Positions 26,039 to 33,326 of a stretch of 64,000 nt of DNA are shown piece by piece. The DNA is from Nocardioides exalbidus. GTDB taxonomy: Bacteria; Actinomycetota; Actinomycetes; Propionibacteriales; Nocardioidaceae. A program made the position numbers and the translations under genes. The DNA lies in the NCBI RefSeq assembly GCF_900105585.1, contig NZ_FNRT01000002.1:4092001-4156000 (forward strand), in the 5' to 3' direction. A model generated the notes under the pieces. That model ran no database searches. It had not been told where the DNA came from and saw only the letters and a program-made list of their open reading frames with translations. Position 1 is the stretch's first letter. Every line of letters begins with the position of its first letter.

Positions 26039-26743
26039 ATGAGCACCGAGCCGGCGACCACGACCGGCCGCGCCCGCGGGGGCACGGCGGCCGCACGCCG
26101 GCGGCTGCGCGAGGCGGAGATCATCGCCGCGACCCGGGCCCTGTTCGACGAGCGCGGGGTGCGCGACGCCCAGATCGAGGACATCGCGCGGGCCGTCGGC
26201 ATCAACCGGGCAATCATCTACCGCCACTTCACCGGCAAGGAGGAGCTCTTCAGCCTCACCCTGGTGCAGTATCTCGACGAGCTCCGCCTCGCGCTCTCGG
26301 GCGCGGCCGAGACCACCGACGACCCCGCCCTCCAGCTCGAGCGGCTCGTCGAGGCGTTCGTCGACTACGGGCTCGCCCACCCCGCGTTCGTCGACTGCGC
26401 GCAGTCGATCATGCGACGCCCCGGTGACAACCTCCTCGAGGAGGTCAGCGAGAGCGCGATGTATCGCCTCGGCCAGGCGATCAGCGGCTGCCTCGCAGTG
26501 CTCACGCGCACGATCGAGTCCGGTGTCGAGAAGGGCGAGTTCCACGTCGAGGACCCCGGGCTGCTGGCCAACATGCTCTACGCCAGCGGCCTCGGGACGC
26601 TCCAGCTCGGCCGGGTGGCGATGCTCGTCTCCGAGGAGGCGCCGGGCGTGCCGCGGATCAGCCGGATCACCGGTGAGCAGGTCCGCGACCACATGGTGAC
26701 GTCCGCGCTGGCGGTCGCGGGCGGCGTACCAACCCGACGCTGA
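26039..26743 (+). CDS. TetR-family transcriptional regulator
   Basis: A 234-residue one-component regulator. The N-terminal helix-turn-helix is clear (REAEIIAATRALFDERGVRDAQIEDIARAVGINRAIIYRHFTGKEELF, residues 20-75), followed by an all-helical ligand and dimerisation domain. The ligand is unknown. It starts leaderless right after the ligase gene and ends 18 nt from the convergent DUF1206 gene, so no target is obvious from position. I saw no palindrome in its short promoter region. Confidence 0.92.
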   Translation: MSTEPATTTGRARGGTAAARRRLREAEIIAATRALFDERGVRDAQIEDIARAVGINRAIIYRHFTGKEELFSLTLVQYLDELRLALSGAAETTDDPALQLERLVEAFVDYGLAHPAFVDCAQSIMRRPGDNLLEEVSESAMYRLGQAISGCLAVLTRTIESGVEKGEFHVEDPGLLANMLYASGLGTLQLGRVAMLVSEEAPGVPRISRITGEQVRDHMVTSALAVAGGVPTRR

Positions 26744-26761
26744 ACCACCCTCGACGGAGGC

Positions 26762-27583
26762 TCAGCGCGAGAGGTGCTTGGCCCGCGCGAAGCAGAACAC
26801 GCCGTAGCCGGCGATGCCGATGCCCATCGCGATGAGCAGCACCTGGCCGAAGGGCACCTCGAGCACGCGCTGGAGCGCCTGGTCGAGGCCGCCGGACTTC
26901 TTGGCCTCGTGCGTGATGCCGGCGTAGAGGAACAGTCCGCCGACGATCGCGATCGCGACGCCCTTGGCGATGTAGCCGATCTTGCCGGCGAGGACGTACG
27001 CCGAGCCGTCGTTGCCGGCCTGCCCCTGCGCGTCGAGGTGCTCGCGGAACTTCTCGGTCCAGCCGCGGTAGACGAGCGATCCGCCGTAGCCGATGATCGC
27101 CAGGCCGACGACGGCGACGACCACCTGGCCCGCGGGCAGGTCCATCAGCTTGGCCGTGGTCGTGTCCGTGCCGCCACCCGAGCCGCTCCCGGTGGCGGTC
27201 TTCACCGCGCTCCAGCCGAGCGCGCCGTAGATGACCGCTTTGCCGAGCGAGCCTGCGCGCTTGACCCAGCGCTTCTTGTCGTCGCTCTCCTCGGGGTAGC
27301 CCAGGGCCGCCTCGAGCAGCCGCCAGACCACGAGCAGGAACATGCCCGCCGCGATCAGCCAGACCAGCACCTTGCCCATCGGCTGCTGGGCGAGGTAGTG
27401 CATCGCTCCGGCGTTGGAGGCCTGGTCCTCCTTCTCGCCGAGGGCGAGCTGGACGGCCAGCCACGCGACCAGGAGGTGGACGACCCCGTAGGCCACCAGT
27501 CCGGCGCGGATCGCGTGGTCGAGCCAGTCGCTCTCGTGGGCCTGCTCGGCCTTCTTCTCCGCGGTCCTGCCGGCGTCAGTCAT
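26762..27583 (-). CDS. DUF1206 membrane protein
   Basis: A 273-residue integral membrane protein with three related two-helix repeats, each beginning with a segment of the type AIRAGLVAYGVVHLLVAWLA, LGKAVIYGALGWSAVKT and AGKIGYIAKGVAIAIVGGLFLYAG. A short hydrophilic, lysine-rich N-terminus precedes the first helix. The function of DUF1206 is unknown; it is widespread in actinobacteria. ATG 27583 has TAGGTT 6 nt upstream. Confidence 0.88.
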   Translation of the reverse strand: MTDAGRTAEKKAEQAHESDWLDHAIRAGLVAYGVVHLLVAWLAVQLALGEKEDQASNAGAMHYLAQQPMGKVLVWLIAAGMFLLVVWRLLEAALGYPEESDDKKRWVKRAGSLGKAVIYGALGWSAVKTATGSGSGGGTDTTTAKLMDLPAGQVVVAVVGLAIIGYGGSLVYRGWTEKFREHLDAQGQAGNDGSAYVLAGKIGYIAKGVAIAIVGGLFLYAGITHEAKKSGGLDQALQRVLEVPFGQVLLIAMGIGIAGYGVFCFARAKHLSR

Positions 27584-27595
27584 GCTGCCAACCTA
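27584..27595 (-). promoter_or_regulatory. -10 box of DUF1206 gene
   Basis: Minus-strand TAGGTT at 27590-27595, 6 nt to ATG 27583. Confidence 0.6.
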
Positions 27596-27657
27596 GGGCG
27601 AAGGCGCGTCCGCGGGCGAGCCGGGTGACCCGTGGGGGTGAGTTCAGGCGAGTGAGG

Positions 27658-28068
27658 TCAGGCGAGCGAGGCGCGGTCGCGCTGGATCGAGCCGAGCAGC
27701 CCGTTGACGAAGGCTGGTGAGTCGTCGGTCGAGAGGTCCTGCACCAGGTGCAGCGCCTCGCTCACCGCGACGGTCTCCGGGACGTCGGCGTCGCCCCACA
27801 GCAGCTCGTAGACGCCGATGCGGAGCACGTTGCGGTCGACCGCGGGCATCCGGCTGAGCGTCCAACCCTTGCTGTAGGTGGTCAGCACCTCGTCGATGCG
27901 CTCCTGGTGCTCGACCACGCCCCGCACCAGCGTGCCGGTGTAGTCGTTGGTCGGGCCCTCACCGGCCTCGATGGCGCGCTCGAGCGCGACGACGGGGTCC
28001 TCCGAGCGGAGCTCGGAGGCGAACAGGATGTCCAGCGCGCGCTTGCGCGCCTTCGAACGGGCAGCCAC
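27658..28068 (-). CDS. nusB: transcription antitermination factor NusB
   Basis: A 136-residue all-helical RNA-binding protein that joins NusE (S10) on boxA RNA to prevent termination in rRNA operons. The arginine-rich start ARSKARKRALDILFASELR and the segments YTGTLVRGVVEH, VDRNVLRIGVYELLW and VPETVAVSEALHLVQDLSTDDSPAFVNGLLGSI are characteristic. GTG 28068 begins 6 nt after the efp stop, the conserved efp-nusB order. Confidence 0.96.
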   Translation of the reverse strand: MAARSKARKRALDILFASELRSEDPVVALERAIEAGEGPTNDYTGTLVRGVVEHQERIDEVLTTYSKGWTLSRMPAVDRNVLRIGVYELLWGDADVPETVAVSEALHLVQDLSTDDSPAFVNGLLGSIQRDRASLA

Positions 28069-28074
28069 CTGGTG

Positions 28075-28638
28075 TCAGGCCTTGACGCGGCCGAGGTAGG
28101 ACGAGTCGCGGGTGTCGACCTTGAGCTTCTCGCCGGTGGTGATGAAGAGCGGCACCTGGATGACGTGGCCCGTCTCGAGGGTCGCGGGCTTGGTGCCACC
28201 GGTGGAGCGGTCGCCCTGGAGGCCCGGCTCGGTCTCGGCGACGAGGAGCTCGACGGAGGCGGGGAGCTCGATGAAGAGCACGCGGCCGTCGTTGGTGGCG
28301 ACGATCGCCTCCTGGTTCTCCAGCATGAAGTTCTTCGCGTCGCCGACGATCTCCGGGGCGACCTCGAGCTGCTCGTAGGTGCTGGTGTCCATGAAGACGT
28401 AGGACGAGCCGTCGTTGTAGAGGTACTGCATGGTGCGCTTGTCGACGTTGGCCGTCTCGACCTTGGTGCCGGCGTTGAAGGTCTTGTCGACGTTCTTGCC
28501 CGACTCGACGTTGCGGAGCTTGGTGCGCACGAACGCGGGGCCCTTGCCCGGCTTCACGTGCTGGAACTCGACGACGGCCCAGAGCTGACCCTCGATCCGG
28601 AGGACCATGCCGTTCTTGAGGTCGTTGGTGCTTGCCAT
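28075..28638 (-). CDS. efp: elongation factor P
   Basis: A 187-residue translation factor that relieves ribosome stalling at proline runs. The three beta-barrel domains are present, with the domain I loop VKPGKGPAFVRTKLRN; the residue normally modified lies at K32-G33-P34, so a lysine at the tip fits. It ends ITTGEKLKVDTRDSSYLGRVKA as expected. It starts the efp-nusB operon. Its promoter is a TAGACT box about 60 nt upstream, so efp, unlike many neighbours, has a 5' leader. Confidence 0.97.
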   Translation of the reverse strand: MASTNDLKNGMVLRIEGQLWAVVEFQHVKPGKGPAFVRTKLRNVESGKNVDKTFNAGTKVETANVDKRTMQYLYNDGSSYVFMDTSTYEQLEVAPEIVGDAKNFMLENQEAIVATNDGRVLFIELPASVELLVAETEPGLQGDRSTGGTKPATLETGHVIQVPLFITTGEKLKVDTRDSSYLGRVKA

Positions 28639-28698
28639 GTGCGTGTGTCCGCCTTCGTCGAGTTGTCAAGGAATCCGTGGCGCGTGCGCCGACAGAGG

Positions 28699-28704
28699 AG
28701 TCTA
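28699..28704 (-). promoter_or_regulatory. efp -10 box overlapping upstream TAG stop
   Basis: Minus-strand TAGACT whose TAG (28702-28704) is the stop codon of the phosphotransferase gene upstream of efp. It predicts a leader of about 50 nt. Confidence 0.5.
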
Positions 28705-29496
28705 GTCGCGCGTCACGAGAGCCATGAAATGCGCGGCCTGCCCCTCGAGCGTGCCGGGCGGGTTGCGGTGCCACGATCGGCTGCCCGGCGTGAGCATGGC
28801 GAGCCAGAAGGCTGCCCAGAAGGGCCGGTAGGCCCCCATCCGCTCGCGTGCCTCCGCGTCCAGGCCGACCGCGTCGGCCAGTGCGTGGACGTCGTACACC
28901 CCCGGGAGGCGGCTGCCGAGGTGCTCGACGTGGTCGGCGACCTCGTACGCCGGGTCGCTGAGGCCGGCGTCCTCGAAGTCGACGAGCCGGCAGCGCACGC
29001 CGTCCCACAGCACGTTGGGCGGGTTGAGGTCGGCGATGCCGAGCACCGTGGTCCGCGGCTCCGGCAGAGGCGGGTCCCGGAGCCACTCCCGCGCGACGGA
29101 CCGTGCGTCACGGACGAGCGCGGGGTCCCGGCACGCCGACAGGTCGTGCCCGTCCGACAACCGCTCGAGGAGCGCCGGCGGGAGGGCCGCCGCACCGATC
29201 CCGCGCGGGCCGATCCCGGCGTCGCGCACCGCCGCGAGCGGTACGTCGTACAGCCGGCGCAGCGCACGGCCGAGGGCCAGCACCTGCTCGGTCGTCAGCG
29301 GCCGCGGGGCGAGCGGCGAGCCCGGCAGCCGCTCCATCACGACCACCGGCTCGGCACCGCCTTCCCGGCGGACCGGTCGGGGCGCGAGGCCCGGAGCGTG
29401 CTCGGCGAGGAGCGTCAGGCAGGCCCACTCGCGCTCGGCCTGCACCTCGTGATCGGCGACGTAGTGCTTGCGGACCTCGGTCCTGCCGATGGTCAC
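28702..29496 (-). CDS. aminoglycoside phosphotransferase-like kinase
   Basis: A 264-residue kinase-fold phosphotransferase. Visible motifs are the nucleotide-lobe strand EVRKHYV with the likely lysine, the linker VVVMERLPGSPL, the catalytic loop (ADLNPPNVLW, which has D but lacks the usual preceding histidine) and the metal site RLVDFEDAG. It resembles the APH/choline kinase group; the substrate is unknown. The start is uncertain: GTG 29496 gives a compact N-terminus, GTG 29517 adds 7 residues. It is divergent from an NAD-binding protein gene with a 39-nt gap. Confidence 0.82.
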   Translation of the reverse strand: MTIGRTEVRKHYVADHEVQAEREWACLTLLAEHAPGLAPRPVRREGGAEPVVVMERLPGSPLAPRPLTTEQVLALGRALRRLYDVPLAAVRDAGIGPRGIGAAALPPALLERLSDGHDLSACRDPALVRDARSVAREWLRDPPLPEPRTTVLGIADLNPPNVLWDGVRCRLVDFEDAGLSDPAYEVADHVEHLGSRLPGVYDVHALADAVGLDAEARERMGAYRPFWAAFWLAMLTPGSRSWHRNPPGTLEGQAAHFMALVTRD

Positions 29497-29522
29497 GGCG
29501 TGGGTCGAGGACGGCACCGGGC

Positions 29523-29535
29523 TACGGTGGCACAC
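29523..29535 (+). promoter_or_regulatory. -10 box of NAD(P)-binding protein gene
   Basis: TACGGT at 29523-29528, 7 nt, then ATG 29536. Confidence 0.6.
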
Positions 29536-30186
29536 ATGCGAGTCACCATCTTCGGCGGACACGGCAAGATCGCGCTCATCCTGGCTCCGATGCTCGTCGG
29601 GGCGGGACACGAGGTCACCTCGGTCGTCCGCAACCCCGACCACGTCGCCGACATCGAGGCGACGGGCGCGACGGCGCTCGTCTCGTCGGTCGAGGACGCC
29701 GACACCGACAGCCTGCGGGCGATGCTCGACGGCCAGGACGCCGTCATCTGGTCGGCGGGCGCCGGCGGCGGCAACCCGGACCGCACCTACGCCGTGGACC
29801 GCGACGCCGCGATCCGCTCGATGGACGCCGCCGCGGCAGCCGGTGCCACGCGCTACGTGATGGTGTCGTTCTCCGGGTCGTCGGAGGAGGTGCTGGTGCC
29901 CGAGGACAACCCGTTCCGGCACTACCAGGACGCCAAGATCGCGGCCGACGAGCACCTGCGCACGACCGAGCTGCAGTGGACGATCCTCGGCCCGGGCACG
30001 CTGACCCTCGAGCCGGGCACCGGCACGGTCAACCCCGAGGCCGGCTTCAACGACGGTGACACCACCTCGCGCGAGCTCGTCGCCCAGGTGGCGCTGGCGG
30101 TGCTGGACGACCCGCGCGCCCTGCGTCAGACGCTGGTCTTCGGCGACGGCGCCGTGCCGATCGACGCCTGGCTCGACCAGCTCTGA
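29536..30186 (+). CDS. NAD(P)-binding Rossmann-fold protein (atypical SDR)
   Basis: A 216-residue single-domain protein. The nucleotide-binding loop is TIFGGHGKIALILAPML (GGxGxIA type) at residues 4-20, followed by VVRNPDHVADIEATGA, which selects NADP-like cofactors in this group. VIWSAGAG, YVMVSFSGS and the late TILGPGTLT match the NmrA/NAD(P)H-binding (SDR_a5) family. It is likely an epimerase-like enzyme or redox sensor; the substrate is unknown. Leaderless start. A hairpin follows its stop. Confidence 0.88.
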   Translation: MRVTIFGGHGKIALILAPMLVGAGHEVTSVVRNPDHVADIEATGATALVSSVEDADTDSLRAMLDGQDAVIWSAGAGGGNPDRTYAVDRDAAIRSMDAAAAAGATRYVMVSFSGSSEEVLVPEDNPFRHYQDAKIAADEHLRTTELQWTILGPGTLTLEPGTGTVNPEAGFNDGDTTSRELVAQVALAVLDDPRALRQTLVFGDGAVPIDAWLDQL

Positions 30187-30201
30187 CCCGCGCCTGGCGG
30201 A

Positions 30202-30252
30202 CGAGCAGCCGCGGGGCCGGCTGACCACAGGTGGTTGCCCCACGGCTGCTCG
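30202..30252. terminator. 16-bp stem hairpin between convergent genes
   Basis: CGAGCAGCCGCGGGGC (30202-30217) pairs with 30237-30252 with one mismatch; the 19-nt loop holds ACCAC/GTGGT. It begins 16 nt after the stop at 30186 and lies before the convergent gene's stop at 30286, so it may terminate both. Confidence 0.6.
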
Positions 30253-30258
30253 ACATCT

Positions 30259-30279
30259 CCGGTCACCCCACGTGACCGG
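30259..30279. terminator. hairpin CCGGTCAC-CCCAC-GTGACCGG
   Basis: An 8-bp perfect stem with a 5-nt loop, 7 nt downstream of the stop of the minus-strand gene at 30286. It probably terminates that gene. Confidence 0.6.
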
Positions 30280-30285
30280 CAACCC

Positions 30286-30486
30286 TCACCAGGCGGGCCG
30301 GCGCGGCCTCGACCTGGCGAGGGAGCTCGAGAGGGAGTGGACGAGGGCGTCGCGTCGCCAGGCCCGCACGGCGGCGAGCTTGCCGCGACACCGCCGGCAC
30401 CGGGCAAGGGCGGTGCAGCACGTCGCGCGCTGGACCTGGGCCTCGACCTCGTCGGCGTGCGCGCTGCGGACCAGGGTGCTCTGCAT
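30286..30486 (-). CDS. small cysteine-rich hypothetical protein
   Basis: A 66-residue protein starting MQSTLVRSAHADEVEAQVQ with a cysteine cluster CC-x5-C-x2-C (TCCTALARCRRCRGK) near residues 31-41 and an Arg-rich C-terminus. The four cysteines could bind a metal. The call rests on a strong Shine-Dalgarno, GGAGGAGG, 7 nt before ATG 30486, and on a hairpin after the stop. It lies 67 nt downstream of another small gene with an equally strong ribosome-binding site. The function is unknown. Confidence 0.62.
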   Translation of the reverse strand: MQSTLVRSAHADEVEAQVQRATCCTALARCRRCRGKLAAVRAWRRDALVHSLSSSLARSRPRRPAW

Positions 30487-30553
30487 GGCTACCTCCTCCG
30501 GCGGACCGGACACGTGACCTGTCACCGGGACAGCGTCCGCGCGTCCCATCGCG

Positions 30554-30889
30554 TTACCGCTCCGCCCGGAGTCCGTCGGCGGCGACCCGCAGGTCGCGCC
30601 AGTCCGTGACGGCGAGCCGGGCGGACGAGACGAGCCGGGCGAGGTCTCCCCCGGCGACGCACCAGAGGTCGTCGACGAGCTGCGCGGGCGGGAGGACCTC
30701 GCCGTAGGCGTCGTGCCACGCGAGCTCGAGCAGCTCGACGACGTCGAGCGCGGCCTCCGCGTGGGCGCCGTACTCGAGCGCAGCGCGCCCCCGCGCGGCC
30801 GCACGCCGGTCCGCCCTGCTCACGCTCATCACCGAGCTCGGCACGCGGCTCCCGCTGCCCGCCCCCACTGCACCGTCGCGCACCATCAT
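30554..30889 (-). CDS. small hypothetical protein
   Basis: A 111-residue soluble protein with a basic N-terminal third (VSRADRRAAARGRAALEYGAHAEA) and an acidic helical remainder (LDVVELLELAWHDAYGEVLPPAQLVDDLWCVAGGDLARLV). No known domain was recognised. ATG 30889 follows a GAGGAGG ribosome-binding site by 7 nt; a second ATG sits one codon later. It is first of two small genes on this strand and divergent from the GNAT gene. Confidence 0.7.
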   Translation of the reverse strand: MMVRDGAVGAGSGSRVPSSVMSVSRADRRAAARGRAALEYGAHAEAALDVVELLELAWHDAYGEVLPPAQLVDDLWCVAGGDLARLVSSARLAVTDWRDLRVAADGLRAER

Positions 30890-30998
30890 CGCGCTGCCTC
30901 CTCACGTCCGACCGGACTGACGACGCCCTGGTCAGTCTCTGCGTCGAGTCTCGCCGCCGGGGTGTCGGCGCCACATCCGTAGTCCTACCGATCTCTCC

Positions 30999-31010
30999 TA
31001 GGCTCGTGCC
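30999..31010 (+). promoter_or_regulatory. -10 box of GNAT gene
   Basis: TAGGCT at 30999-31004, 6 nt, then GTG 31011. Confidence 0.65.
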
Positions 31011-31547
31011 GTGACCGTCACCATCCGCCGAGCCGGCGAGGACGACGCCGGGGCGCTCTCCCGGCTGGCCGCGCTGACCTTCCCGCTCGCCTGCACACCG
31101 CAGACCTCGGAGGAGGTCCTCACCGCCCACATCGCCACCCGGCTCGACCCGGCCACCTTCCGGACCCAGCTGGCGCACCCGTCGTACGCCGTGCTGGTGG
31201 CCGAGCCGGCGCCGGGCGAGGACCCGGTCGGCTACACGATGCTGATCGCCGGTGAGCCGGACGACCCCGACGTCCAGGACGCGATCCGGCTCCGCCCGAC
31301 AGTCGCGCTGGAGCGGTGCTACGTGCATCCCGACCACCACGGCTCGGGCGTCGCGATCCTGCTCATGGAGGCGACTCTGGAGGCGGCGCGGGCGACCGGT
31401 GCGCGGGGCGTCTGGCTGGGCGTCAGCGAGGAGAACAGCCGGGCGAACGCGTTCTACGGACGCCACGGCTTCGAGGTCGTCGGCACCAAGCGCTTCCACA
31501 TCGGGGACGCCTGGGAGCAGGACAACGTCCGCGAGCGGGCGCTCTAG
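31011..31547 (+). CDS. GNAT-family N-acetyltransferase
   Basis: A 178-residue acetyl-CoA-dependent acetyltransferase. The acetyl-CoA loop is CYVHPDHHGSGVAILLMEA (motif A, near residue 103-121), and motif B is NAFYGRHGFEVVG near 148. The N-terminus IRRAGEDDAGALSRL is typical. The acceptor is unknown. The GTG start is leaderless. Its TAG stop (31545-31547) interlocks with the TAG stop of the convergent phzF-like gene in one CTAG. Confidence 0.9.
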   Translation: MTVTIRRAGEDDAGALSRLAALTFPLACTPQTSEEVLTAHIATRLDPATFRTQLAHPSYAVLVAEPAPGEDPVGYTMLIAGEPDDPDVQDAIRLRPTVALERCYVHPDHHGSGVAILLMEATLEAARATGARGVWLGVSEENSRANAFYGRHGFEVVGTKRFHIGDAWEQDNVRERAL

Positions 31548-32386
31548 AGATCGACCTCGCCGGTGATCCGGGTGACCGCGTCGCCGGAGACCCACACCTG
31601 GTCGGCCTCGGCCTCGATCCGCACCCGGCCCTCGCGGCCGATCACGCTCCCCTGGCGGGAGGTGTACGCCGACGGCAGCGCGCCGCTGCCGACCAGCCAC
31701 TGCGCGAGCCCGGCGTTGGCGCTCCCGGTGACCGGGTCCTCGGCGAACTCGCGGCCGTCGGCGAAGAACGCCCGCACCTCGACGTCGGCGCCCAGCTCGG
31801 CGGCACGCACGGACGACCAGCGCCCGAGGACGGTGACCTTGAGGTCGGTGAAGGACGCGATGTCCGGCACGACGGCGAGCACCGCTTCCGCCGTCCCGAG
31901 GTCGACGCCGACCCAGCCGGGGCCGTTGTCGATCCAGGCCATGTCGTCGACCTCCGCGGCGCCGATCCCCAGCGCGTGGATGATCCGCGCCCGCAGCTCG
32001 CCCTCGACCGGCCCCGACCGCTGCAGCGGCGGCGCCGCGAAGCCGAGCCGCGGCGAGCGGCGTACGTCGACGAGGCCGGCGCCGCACTCCTGGACGACGA
32101 CCTCGCCCTGCGGGACTCCCCCGGCCTCCAGCCACGCGTGCGCGCTGCCGATGGTCGGGTGCCCGGCGAACGGCAGCTCGCCGGCCGTCGTCCAGATCCG
32201 GACCCGGTAGTCGGCGGCGGGGTCGGTGGGCGCGCAGAGGAACGTGGTCTCCGACAGGTTGGTCCAGCGCGCGAACCGCGCCATCTGCCCGTCCGTCAGC
32301 CCGTCGGCGTCGTGGACGACGGCGAGCGGGTTGCCGAGCCACGGCTCGGCGCTGAACACGTCGACCTGGCTGAAGGTGCGCGTCAT
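31544..32386 (-). CDS. PhzF-family isomerase/epimerase
   Basis: A 280-residue protein of the PhzF phenazine-biosynthesis-like family with two diaminopimelate-epimerase-like halves. The catalytic glutamate is E46 in TNLSETTFL; other signatures are TTAGELPFAGHPTIGSAHAWLE and the late FAEDPVTGSANAGLAQWL. No phenazine genes are present, so this is a housekeeping or unknown-substrate member. Its ATG overlaps the stop of the small gene upstream (ATGA). Confidence 0.92.
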   Translation of the reverse strand: MTRTFSQVDVFSAEPWLGNPLAVVHDADGLTDGQMARFARWTNLSETTFLCAPTDPAADYRVRIWTTAGELPFAGHPTIGSAHAWLEAGGVPQGEVVVQECGAGLVDVRRSPRLGFAAPPLQRSGPVEGELRARIIHALGIGAAEVDDMAWIDNGPGWVGVDLGTAEAVLAVVPDIASFTDLKVTVLGRWSSVRAAELGADVEVRAFFADGREFAEDPVTGSANAGLAQWLVGSGALPSAYTSRQGSVIGREGRVRIEAEADQVWVSGDAVTRITGEVDL

Positions 32387-32655
32387 GAGTGGGCACCCCA
32401 CCTGCGGGCCGCCTCGGCGGCCGCGGCGGAGACGAGCGCGGCCAGCTCGGGCCGGTCGGGGACCGGGAACGAGGTGTAGGCCCCGCGCCCGCCCGCGACG
32501 GGCTTGCCGTAGGCCTTCGCCGCGAGCGAGCCGTCCGGCAGCATCCGGATGGTCAGCGACTGGAGCTCGAACTCCTCGTCGCGCCGGCTGTCGCGCCACC
32601 GCAGGTCCTCGGGGATCGCGACGTTGATCGCGAGGGCACTCAGCTCGACGTCCAT
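32383..32655 (-). CDS. small hypothetical protein
   Basis: A 90-residue soluble protein (MDVELSALAINVAIPEDLRW start, LTIRMLPDGSLAAKAYGKPVAGG middle, Ala-rich helical end). I do not recognise it. ATG 32655 is preceded by GACGAT 6 nt upstream, a weak version of the leaderless box. The frame is open further upstream through a hairpin into the DUF3995 fragment, so a 171-residue chimeric product starting at GTG 32898 is formally possible; I prefer the short form. It is coupled to phzF by ATGA. Confidence 0.65.
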   Translation of the reverse strand: MDVELSALAINVAIPEDLRWRDSRRDEEFELQSLTIRMLPDGSLAAKAYGKPVAGGRGAYTSFPVPDRPELAALVSAAAAEAARRWGAHS

Positions 32656-32680
32656 CCGCCGATCGTCGCACGAGGTCGTG

Positions 32681-32737
32681 GAACTGCGGCCGTACGACGA
32701 CCCGGCGGGGCCTACGACCGTCGTGCGGCCGCAGTTC
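32681..32737. repeat. 19-bp inverted repeat (REP-like hairpin)
   Basis: The arms at 32681-32699 and 32719-32737 (GAACTGCGGCCG core) pair over 19 bp with one mismatch; the loop is 19 nt. It sits exactly where similarity to DUF3995 ends. Confidence 0.75.
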
Positions 32738-32898
32738 TGCACCAGCAGCCACTCCCACCCGGCGAACGCGTCGACCATGCGGTTCCCCAACGTCCGGACG
32801 AGCCAGGTCCCGCCCAACCCCCAGTAGAGGCTGAACGCGGCGTGCACGCTGCCGAGCAGTCCGGCGGCGAGGAGCGCAGGCCGGGCGGAGGGGGTCAC
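32738..32898 (-). pseudogene. DUF3995 membrane protein, 3'-truncated remnant
   Basis: About 53 residues from GTG 32898 match the start of the DUF3995 family: a first helix ALLAAGLLGSVHAAFSLYWGLGGTWLV followed by RTLGNRMVDAFAGWEWLLVQ. Family members continue with two or three more helices (about 130-160 residues in total), but here the sequence breaks at a 19-bp inverted repeat and carries no further hydrophobic segment. GTG overlaps the aroQ stop (GTGA), so the gene was once part of the aro operon. The family call is from memory of its pattern and is moderately sure. Confidence 0.55.
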
Positions 32899-33326
32899 CG
32901 CGAGGCGAGGAGCTCGAGCGCCTGGCGGTAGCCGTCGATCCCCTGCCCGGCGATCGTGGCGGCGGCATGGGGCTCGACGACGGAGGTGTGGCGGAACTCC
33001 TCGGCGCGCTGCTTCGGGTCGGAGATGTGCACCTCGACGAGCGGCGCGGTGAGCTGGGCGCAGGCGTCCCAGAGGCCCAGCGAGTAGTGCGTCCACGCGG
33101 CAGCGTTGAGCACGACCGGGGTGCCGTCGTCGGCAGCGGTGTTGAGCCAATCGAGCAGCTCGCCCTCGTGGTTGGTCTGGCGCACCTCGACCTCGAGGCC
33201 GAGACCGGCGCCCCACTCGACGCACTGGTGCGCGAGCTCGGCGTGGGTGGTGTGGCCGTAGATCTCCGGCTGCCGGCGGCCGAGGCGTCCGAGGTTGGGA
33301 CCGTTGAGGACGAGGACCTTCGTCAT
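32895..33326 (-). CDS. aroQ: type II 3-dehydroquinate dehydratase
   Basis: A 143-residue dodecameric-type enzyme converting 3-dehydroquinate to 3-dehydroshikimate, the third shikimate-pathway step. Signatures are the flexible lid with arginine and catalytic tyrosine (LNGPNLGRLGRRQPEIYG, Y23), the catalytic histidine region and NAAAWTHYSLGLWDA, and HISDPKQRAEEFRHTSVVEPHA. ATG 33326 overlaps the DUF402 stop and also has its own TACGCT box 6 nt upstream, so it can be read both from the aro operon and separately. Confidence 0.96.
   Translation of the reverse strand: MTKVLVLNGPNLGRLGRRQPEIYGHTTHAELAHQCVEWGAGLGLEVEVRQTNHEGELLDWLNTAADDGTPVVLNAAAWTHYSLGLWDACAQLTAPLVEVHISDPKQRAEEFRHTSVVEPHAAATIAGQGIDGYRQALELLASR

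Noticed and set aside
32383..32898. Annotating a single 171-residue fusion protein instead of a remnant plus a small gene.
   Set aside because: The fusion segment across the inverted repeat encodes low-complexity Ser/Thr/Arg sequence, and ATG 32655 has a plausible -10-like box; kept as an alternative in the feature text and findings.
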